This document shows positions 56,003-64,000 of a stretch of 64,000 nt of DNA, piece by piece (positions within the stretch are counted from its first letter, which is position 1; each line of letters starts with the position of its first letter). The stretch is from Lunularia cruciata (lineage: Eukaryota > Streptophyta > Marchantiopsida > Lunulariales > Lunulariaceae): the NCBI GenBank assembly GCA_948567375.1, contig OX419757.1, forward strand, positions 45,260,001-45,324,000, given 5' to 3'. The notes beneath the pieces were generated by a model. It was not told the origin of the DNA. It searched no databases and worked only from the letters and a program-made list of their open reading frames with translations. The position numbers and the translations under genes were made by a program.

Positions 56003-57234
56003 CTAGACACCACCCACTAATGTAACTCTAACCGAGATAACTACACTAGGGGAAAGGCAACCTGTAACCTGCCATCATAACACACACTCTCACGGTCTGC
56101 ATGTCATCACTTCATGCCTCACCGGAGAGAAACAAAGGTAGTCTGACTGGTCATCACTCCAGCCTCACCACCGAGAGCACACCAGAGCACCAACGCTCAA
56201 AAGTCAGGGCACCTCACACAAACGTGGTGCACAAATAGGAAGCAAAGAATGAAGGGGATCCAATCACAAGAAATCTAAACAAAAACCCTCCATCTCATAA
56301 CACAACACAGGACTGACTCTGCCACCATTTGGCATTTGACATAAGAGCAGTTCGTATCTAAGTCCTAAGCTACCAGGATCACCAAGAATGGGATCAAACT
56401 GCCTCTTCTAGCCAAAGCTACATGTGTATAGATAACAGTGGCGTAGTCACTAAGACAACAAGTGAGGGTGGACCAGTTGGCTAGGGCACTAGTCTAGGAA
56501 CAAGAGATCTAGGGGTCAAACCCTGTTGCGCACAATCTAGCAAGAAAGGCAGATTTTGCCAACCAATGACCAAGATCTACTCTAAACTAGCTAGCCTCAC
56601 GCCAACAAGCGGGCTTTTTGGCCCTTCTAGGCCTTCGTAGCTTCTCATAGCCCACAGCCCTATGCCTCCAAACGCCAAAATTCAGCCAAATGAGGCTTTT
56701 CTTGTTGCCACTTCGAACCTCCTCCAAAATTGGCAAAACTTCTCCAAATTTGTGAAAGTCCTCCAAACTAGCGAAACTCCTCCAAATCTGGCCAAACAGC
56801 AAAAACTCCTCCAAATCTGACGTAAAATCTGACGTAAACCCTAAAGATGGTTGTCCGCCAAATCCCCCGCTAACTTTCCACTCGAGCCAAATTGACAAAA
56901 CGGGTTTTTCCAAATCACAATTTCATGAGAAGAGCTTCCCAACTCCACCTTCAATTTGACTTTCTGAGCCCAACTCGCAGCAAATTGGTCTTGCCTTCAC
57001 CTCCTGAGCTCAAAATCACAACACTGCTCAAAAATTGCTCCTTCTTTGCTCAAAATTTGACTAGCGCTTTCGCACACCGTCCACTTAACTGCCAAATTTG
57101 AATCACTTGAACGAGCTTCTGCACACTAGGGAAACACAGAACTTGAATCGAGCTACCACGATCCACCGAGCTTGGAGATACCACCAACACTCAACGTTCC
57201 TGCACCCGATTTCCCCCTGACTTCACTTCTCTGA
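56003..57234 (-). other. Untranslated leader of element G
   Basis: No convincing coding sequence; the 108-aa frame at 56587-56913 is low-complexity (repeated FGQIW, FGEVL, LEEV). Just inside the 5' LTR the minus strand reads ACATCAGAGAAGTGAAG, a poor match to the iMet primer site, so the primer tRNA is uncertain. A tRNA-like A/B-box pair is at about 56466-56535. Confidence 0.5.
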
Positions 57235-57686
57235 TGTAATCAGATTGCTTAACACTTTCAACTCAATTCAACTCAGATCAGTACTTGATCTGTCACTCTA
57301 TAATCTGCCAACAACTGGGCACTGATTACAGTCAAGCCACACCCACTCAAGCATATAGAATCCAGGTGACGCTCACCGGCCTCTGTCCACCATAGCTAGG
57401 AACTCGAAGGCTCAACATCAGAGAAGTGAGCTCTCTGGAGCTCACTTCAAAACTATACCCCCCTGGACTCGAGCTAGCACTAGAACCCTAACGGTCCCAC
57501 TGACGGCACACTCGATGGTGCGAACGGTGCAAAGTGACGGTGGGCCCCACCGTGAAGTCAGTACCCCAAACACTAAATCAGACTGTCAGAAAGTAGTCCC
57601 TGAGAAACTACTAGAATAACTCTAACTACTATCACTAGAACTCCAGTGTCCGAGCAGCTAGATGCGGAACTACAAATGGCGTGACA
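57235..57686 (-). repeat. 5' LTR of element G (body B only)
   Basis: 452 bp. On the minus strand it begins TGTCACGCCATTTG and ends CAATCTGATTACA. It lacks the 110-bp segment A that opens the 3' LTR. It contains a GC-rich imperfect palindrome with repeated CACCGT/ACGGTG words at about 57500-57560. Confidence 0.85.
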
Positions 57687-57693
57687 TCTTTGT

Positions 57694-60199
57694 AGCGGCT
57701 ACTAGCAAATCCCTATTGATAGGGAGGATGTGCAAAATATTACTTTTTGCACAAGGTCTGGACATTTGGATTGGAGAGTTTTGTCTTTTTGGCTCACTAA
57801 TGCTCCAATAGTCTTCATGGATCAAATGCATGGGGTGTTGGATGGACTGTTGGATTGGTACATGATGGTGTTCTTGGATGATATCTTAATCTACAACAAG
57901 ACAGAGGCAAAACATGTGAATCACGTACGAGAAGTCCTAAGACAATTACAACAGTGGAAGTGTTATTGCAAGAAGTTGAAGTGTGCCTTTTGGCAGAAAG
58001 AAGTTACCTTCTTGGGTCATAAGATCTCATCGGAGTGGATCAAGATAGAAGAGGATAAAATCAAGGCTATCATTGATTGGCTTACTCTAAAGGATGCTAC
58101 TAGATATGGGCATTTAATGGATTGGCTAGCTTTTATTGATGGTTGATGGTTCATCCATTACTGTGCTCATATAGCCGCACCATTGACTGACCTCTTGAGG
58201 AAGAACTCAAGCTCTCAATGGACCAACAAGCACAAAGAAGCATTCCAAAAGCTGAAAGATATGGTGTCTTGAAGACCAATTGTTCAACCATATGATCTTC
58301 AACTACCATGAGTGGTTGATTTTGATGCTTCTAACTTTGCAATTGGAGTCATGTTGCAATAGGAATTCATAGATACATTGCATCCCATTGCCTTAGTGTC
58401 TTGTAGACAAAAAAGAGCAAAAAGAAATTACTTTGCTTCGGATTGGGGACAACTAGCAATGGTATATGCCACCAAGGTATGGAGGCATTATCTCTTGGGG
58501 AAATAAGTGCTCATGTGAATTGATCACAAGCCTTGTTGCAGACATTATATTTGGAACACATGAAGAGTCAATATCATCGATGGGAGTAACAATATAGTTG
58601 TTTGACATCAAACTTGAGTACAAACCCAGTTGATTCCATGTCATCCTTGATGCCCTATCATGATGACCTGATTTGAAGTCTCTTTCTTTCATCACAATGG
58701 CAATTATGACGATATCCGTTGACTCTAAAGTCTAAATTGAGTTTCAAATAGCTCTACAACAAGATCATTTCTTTCAAATGGTAGAAGGTTGTCTTGCATC
58801 ACACTATAAGGATTACAATACCTTCTCTTATAAGGAAGGCCTTCTATTCCATGAGGACCTATGTTTGAGCCAAAGGTGATCTCCGACTTATGCCTTCAAG
58901 AAGCCTTTATCAATTGCTAGTCACATGGGTGTGGACAAGACCTTGGAAACCCTCCAACACAAATGGTGGTGGCCCAACATAGCACAATATGTTTGGAAGT
59001 TTGTCCAATCATGTGAGAGCTACCAATGCAACAAGACTAGTAACCAAGAACCAAGTGGACTCCTTCAACCACTCCTCATTTCATCTACTTGTTGAGAACA
59101 TATGAGCTTAGATCTCATCACATCTATACCCAAGACAAAGGAATGTCACAAAGCCATTGTGGTGTTTGTGGATAAGCTTAGTAAGCAAATGCATTTGGCA
59201 CCACCTGTTGATACTATAGATACTCCAATCTTGGCGCATATCTGCTTTGACAATGTATTTAAGTATCATGGGATATCGTGTGTACTCATCTCCAACCGTG
59301 ATCGTAGCTTCACTAGAAAGTTTTGGCAAGCACTCTTCTAGATACTCGGCACCAAGCTTGCTTTGTCCATGGCCTATCATCCTCAAACTGAATGCACAAA
59401 TCACACCTTGGAGTACATGCTTCATACCTTTATCAATGTTCACCATACTAATTGGGATGAATGTCTTACCGCTATGGAGTTTGCATACAATAATTCCAAA
59501 CAAGCAAGCACCAGATTCTCTCTTTTTTTCCTTAATTTTGGCCAAGATCCACTTGTTCCAAATTCCCTTCTTGCTCGTCCTGCATCTCATGTCCCTCATA
59601 CTTTAACCTTCTTGACCACCATATTCCAATCCCTCCAACAAGCCAAATCTCACCTCCTTGTTGCCCAAAATAGTCAGAAACAATATGCAAACCACCATCG
59701 TCATGATCTCACCTTTCAAGTTGGTAATAAAGTCATGCTCTTGTCTAGTAACTTGATACCCAAGTTTGTAAATTTTCTCCTCATAAAACTTGCTCCTTGT
59801 AATTGGATATGACCCTTTGAGGTCACACAACTCATTTCTCTTGTTTCTTATCAACTTGCCTTGCTTTATCATATGCGCATCCACCTTGTCTTTCATATTT
59901 CAAAGTTTAAATCCTTTGTCCCTAATCCATCTTCTTTTCCCTCTCGTGTCCAACCTCCTCCTACTCCTTGCATTCCTATCAATGATCATGAGGAATATGA
60001 AGTTGATCATATCCTTGCATGTCACCACATTCAACAAGACCATCAACAACATACCGAGTACAAGGTCCTTTGGAAAGGTACCCCCTTCATGATGCCACAT
60101 GGGAACCTCTTTCTCATCTCCAGAATGCACAAATGGCCATCCAAGAATTTTGAAGCTTCAATGGCAACAAGGACGTCACCAACTAGTGGTGGGGGAATA
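57694..60199 (+). pseudogene. Element B: RT, RNase H, integrase and chromodomain
   Basis: RT resumes at 57694 and is open at 57730-58146 with MVFLDDILIYNK. RNase H (about 58160-58700) has many stops. Integrase lies at about 58880-59812, in two open pieces, 59102-59341 (SLDLITSIPKT, VLISNRDRSF, a changed second Asp neighbourhood) and 59363-59812. A chromodomain at about 59970-60170 reads EYEVDHILACHHI and EYKVLWKGTP. Co-linear with A but clearly dead. Confidence 0.9.
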
Positions 60200-60609
60200 T
60201 GTAATAATATGGAGTTTAGAAACAAAGTTAGTTAGGGCTAAAAAAGTAGTGAATATGCCAAATTAGCCTAGAATATTCTAGAAGTATCTAGAAAGCTTCT
60301 TGGGAAGCTTCTAGACTAGCTTAGCTTGCACCCCAAGTAAGTAACTTCTAGAAGGAAGTTTCTAGAAGCTTCCAACTAGCTTAGCTTGCAAGCCAAGTAG
60401 ACGGCTTCTAGAAGGAAGCTTCTTGAGAAGCTTCTTGGTTAACTTGACTTGCACTCCAAGAAAGTGGCTCAAGGAAGCTTCTTGAGAAGCTTCTCAAGAG
60501 CCTTGTATGCTCCTTATAAATACCAAAACTGAAGCTCATGCTAGGCATTCAAGTGTCCCAATGTGATCTTCCATTCTGATATTTCTCTCCTTGGTCTTGG
60601 TCTTTTACA
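60200..60609 (+). repeat. 3' LTR of element B
   Basis: 410 bp from TGTAATAATATGG to TCTTTTACA, with GAA/TTC blocks (such as AGGAAGCTTCTTGAGAAGC near 60412 and 60473) and TATAAATA near 60512. Followed by the right target-duplication copy AACAT and then E1 sequence. Confidence 0.9.
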
Positions 60610-62095
60610 AACATCATACACTCCAAATGCTATTTCTCAATCTTGAAGGTAATAGGATGCAAGGTACAAAATACATAACACTTTCTATCATATGTTATCA
60701 TCAATCTACTTCCAATTACTAGCTTGATAGGAATACCTAATTCCTTTGCTAATTTTATAGACAAGCAATTTTTTGAACTTCTAAAATCAACCAAAATTCT
60801 ACAATCACGATCAAATACCATACCTTGCAAGTGAAGCAAACTTGTATAAGTTGAGCCTTTGATCCCATTGGAACTAATCAAGTTCCCAATAGGTGGCTCA
60901 AAATCTCCTACTAGTATTCCTTGTTTCCTTGATCATTTTGCTCCAGAAACTCCATCTAGGTGACTTGTTGAGGTCACCTATTCTTGAGCGTACATTCAAC
61001 AATGCAATGTCTCATTTAGCAATAATAGAAACAACCATCATTTTGTCATAATGTTTCTCTATCTGTAGTTCCAAGTGGTCTTTGTTGAATGGCATCAATC
61101 TCCATTGGTGTTGGCTCTTTCACATAAGTGTATTGTATTGGTAAGTTCTATGGAGGTCGAGGTCAAGACCAAGTTGTTGTAACCAAGGAATCAAAGTGTT
61201 CAGCCAACCGCATGGCTTCCTCCAAGTGTTGTGGCTCTTGTATAGTTACTTCTAATTTGGTTTATGACTAAAAGCCCCTCACAAATTGATCTATTGATTC
61301 ACCTTCCAATATATCTGGAATTTTCATGATGGTGTTTTGGAATTGTGTGATGTAACTTCTTACAAAGCCAATCTGCTTCAACTCTGCCAACCTATCTTGT
61401 GCAACTCGTGTGGCATTTATAGCTTGGCATTGACCAATTATTGCACTCTTGAATTTGTCCATGTCAAGATTGGTACAACAACTTGTTGTTTAGCTCGCTC
61501 CACTTGGAATCACCACCATAGCTTTGCTACTCCATCCAGTTGGCTAGAAGCCAAGATAATCTATTTCTGTTCATCTTGAAGATTGGAAACTTCAAAATAA
61601 CATTTGCAGTCAAACACAAAATTCTCCACTACACTTGGGAGATTCTTGCCTTCAAAAAACTTGGATTTTGGAAATCAGATTTGTTCTTCTCCTTCTCAAA
61701 TTTGTATTCTCTACATGCTCTTATTTTTTATGATCTTGTTCACCCAGCAATTAAGTAAGGTTCTCAATTTGTTGTTGCGTAGCAATGATAACCTCAAGCA
61801 TTGCCGCCATGGTTACTACTCTATCACACCACCCTCAATCTATCTAATTTATTACCACATAGATGCAACACATCCATTGTTCTCTATAAGTTACATCCTG
61901 AAGTACCAAGAGTTCCTCGTGTAAGGTGATTGTATTCAAGTTACATCCTGCACAAAGCGTGCGGTGATAAACTATGTGAAATGATGTTTGGGTAGTACCC
62001 AAACACAAAAATCCCAATGGTTTTTCAGAAATGGATTTCTTGGAGTCCAAGCCAAGATAACCGGGAAGCTTCTCAGGAAGCTAGTTGCAAGCACC
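60610..62095 (-). pseudogene. Old chromovirus E1, right part (protease, gag, leader, LTR stub; minus strand)
   Basis: 60881-60630 is the protease start (ISSNGIKGSTY ... ILVDFRSSKNC). 60930-61800 is gag in pieces, including 61462-61268 with [22 protein letters not shown] and a broken zinc knuckle near 61030. 61850-62040 is the leader, and 62041-62095 is a fragment of LTR joined directly to the leader by a deletion that removed the TATA box, LTR end and primer site. Together with 36455-38700 this is one element split by B. Confidence 0.85.
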
Positions 62096-64000
62096 ACCAA
62101 TATATGCCATTAGTGATGGTTTGTTCATCAATTTGATCTTTTGAAAAATTTTGACTAAATGGGTCTTGTCAATTTCATACTTTAACATAATTTTGATTGT
62201 GTGGATCTTGATAAAGGTTTGTCTTGCACCTTGTTGTCTCAACCATCAAGTTTGCTCATGGTTGTCTCAATCTTCAACACTAAATCCATACTCAAATAGC
62301 AAGCCAAACACAACACTAAAAAGATGGAAGTGAATCAATTGAGGTGAAATTTAGCTACAATGGATGTGTGCTTAAAGAGTTGGCACTAGGATTTGCTCCT
62401 AAAGTGCACATAAGGGATGTGAGTTGCTAGATGGGGAGTCTCGCTTGTGGTAGTCCTTCTAGCTACCCATGATAAGGATCAAATTGAGGCATTAGAAATG
62501 ACTATACTAAATAGACACACCACCTTGAGGAGACAAAAGAAATAACATCACAAAAATATTAAAGGGCCAAAATAGATATTATAAATCCAAAAAGCCAAAA
62601 GAAAAGAAAAGAAAAGAAGAATGCATAATAAATCACCAAGGAAAAAAAAATTGATGTGAAAAGAGTCTACATGCTACCAAGGCAGATCTACCCTCCTACA
62701 AATTGAGATGCACACTATAGTCTAGATCACACCTTGAAATGGCCACCTCTCACAAATTGTGTTGCCAATTTGGGTACATCTTTATTTATTGCCCCTCTGA
62801 TGTAGTCTTGTTGAGATCAGTTCTTGCATCCTTTGCACTCCTAACATTGTCTTGTTTAACTCAAAAATCTAATCCACCTTAATCCTAAAATGTCCACCGT
62901 TGATCTCTTTTTGCTATTCTAGTAAAGACCCAATTTCTCTCACATTTGGCTCTTGGTATTGAATTCTCAAGTAAAAGTGCACAATTTTTGATTAAATCAC
63001 TAGACTGGGTTGGGGAATTCCCTAATCCAAATATTGTGCACTAATTTAATGAGCAAACATGGCCAATCTAAAATACTTGTTAGGTTTGATAGTGAATTGC
63101 TACATGCTCAACTCCCTTAAGGATCTGACTGCCTCCTTGCACACTATCTATTTTTGTTATGTAAGATGTTATCTAGTGTTACATGCACTGGTACGCTTGC
63201 TCTATTGTTATTTACTCATTATTGATTTCAAGTCTCATACTCAATTTTTCATTACAACCAAAACTCACATGCACAGTTTAGTGCACTATCTTTGATCTTC
63301 TGTTGGGTTTCACACTCCATCACTTGGGGACAAAAGGGTTATTCCTAAACCCTATTATTGCTAATCCCATTCTCCATTGCTACTAACTCAAACATTTGTA
63401 ACTAGGAGCTTCATAAATCTCAAGAAGATTACTTTCTCACCTAATGATCTAGATTGATGATTCCAATATTCCATGCAAGCTTCCATGGTCTTGTCAATTT
63501 CTCATGCTCCACTAATTGCTTAGGCTCCACAAGCACACTCGGTCCAATTGAGTTGTTGAGTTGACAAATATCTGCTTTTGTTCACTAGTTTTTAAGAGCT
63601 AAAGATCTATCCTTTTCCAAAAAAATAGAAACAAAGTCAAAGTACTTTATTTTTCTTTTAAAGAACTTGTGTTCCATTTTGTAGAATGTTTTATGGTTAT
63701 TTTGTTGAGATCTCAATATGTATAAGATCAAGATAACAAAATTATTTGAGATAAGGATCATAAAATCAAATATTACTTTGAATTCTTTTTTCATAGTTGA
63801 AAAAAATGTATTGTAATTCTAGTAAAATAAGATAATATATAGTTAACAAGATCGCAAGAACAATTTCAAAAAATATCTAAACAACTAAGATCAATTGTTT
63901 CCTTAACTACTTACTTGAACTAAATTTTGTAGATTGTGTTAAATGCCAAAGAACTTATTACTAAGTAAGGAATAAACTTTAAGTTTGATTAAGAAGATTA
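62096..64000. other. No gene recognised; AT-rich intergenic DNA
   Basis: Open frames at 62151-62333, 63059-63295 and 63585-63794 show no recognisable domain. A short AAAAG run is present near 62600-62620. Confidence 0.5.

Larger units (their letters stand above)
47775..57686 (-). mobile_element. Ty3-like element G with DNA methyltransferase and PHD finger
   Basis: A 9.9-kb minus-strand insertion in the RT of B, with target duplication TCTTTGT. Domain order on its own strand: LTR, non-coding leader of about 1.2 kb, gag with two zinc knuckles, aspartic protease, C5-cytosine methyltransferase, RT, RNase H, integrase, PHD finger, LTR. Coding frames are interrupted by a handful of stops (mostly TAG) and about four frameshifts. 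The LTR bodies (452 bp) differ at only a few percent of positions. The element is therefore fairly young but dead in this copy. It is unrelated to A, B and E1 and has no chromodomain. Confidence 0.9.
38702..60609 (+). mobile_element. Chromovirus B (Ty3/gypsy), interrupted by nested insertions
   Basis: The 5' LTR is at 38702-39067 and the 3' LTR at 60200-60609, with a 5-bp target duplication. Its own internal sequence is 39068-39262 (primer site and leader), 46460-47774 (late gag, protease, RT start) and 57694-60199 (RT, RNase H, integrase, chromodomain). It is a relative of A and E1 but carries many stops. Two foreign blocks lie inside: F plus A at 39263-46459 and element G at 47775-57686. 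Confidence 0.85.

Noticed and set aside
56587-56913. 108-aa minus-strand frame in the leader of G
   Set aside because: Low-complexity repeats of FG/LEE words, no domain, non-coding leader position.

Overview
The window looks like nuclear DNA of a land plant, most likely a moss or another bryophyte. The reasons are a plant-style SF3b p14 gene, a five-exon RS-rich splicing-related gene, two single-exon F-box genes of the kelch-like type that is abundant in mosses, and Ty3/gypsy chromoviruses with intact tRNA-iMet primer sites. The species call is an inference; no bacterial or organellar features were seen.

Layout. (1) 1-10.3 kb is repeat-rich and partly very AT-rich. It holds a strongly decayed LTR at the left edge and two diverged copies of a retroelement C-terminal region (about 4.3-5.5 and 8.0-9.3 kb). 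(2) 10.3-35.4 kb is a higher-GC genic island: SF3b p14 (-), a divergently placed RS-rich gene (+), a Gly/His/Pro-rich small ORF (+), a decayed LRR-like locus, and two F-box genes (-). (3) 35.4-62.1 kb is a nest of LTR retrotransposons. (4) 62.1-64 kb holds nothing recognisable.

The nest can be read in order. An old minus-strand chromovirus (E1, 36.45-38.70 and 60.61-62.09 kb) was split by a plus-strand relative (B, 38.70-60.61 kb, near-perfect 5-bp target duplication). B was split in its RT region by an unrelated minus-strand Ty3-like element (G, 47.78-57.69 kb). B also carries, between its leader and gag, an unidentified segment F plus a young relative A (40.82-46.46 kb, LTRs differing at 4 of 423 positions).

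The most notable object is element G. Between its protease and reverse transcriptase it carries a complete set of C5-cytosine DNA methyltransferase motifs, closest in layout to DNMT3, and a PHD finger ends its integrase region. A DNA-methylation 'writer' and a chromatin 'reader' are thus encoded by one retrotransposon. Capture of DNMTs by retrotransposons has been reported in charophyte algae and dinoflagellates; a land-plant copy paired with a PHD finger would extend that. Second in interest are the LTRs of the A/B/E1 family, which are packed with heat-shock-element-like GAA/TTC arrays just upstream of the TATA box, as in the heat-activated Copia element ONSEN, but here in a Ty3 chromovirus. 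Several copies show CpG/CHG-type C-to-T decay, consistent with past dense methylation.
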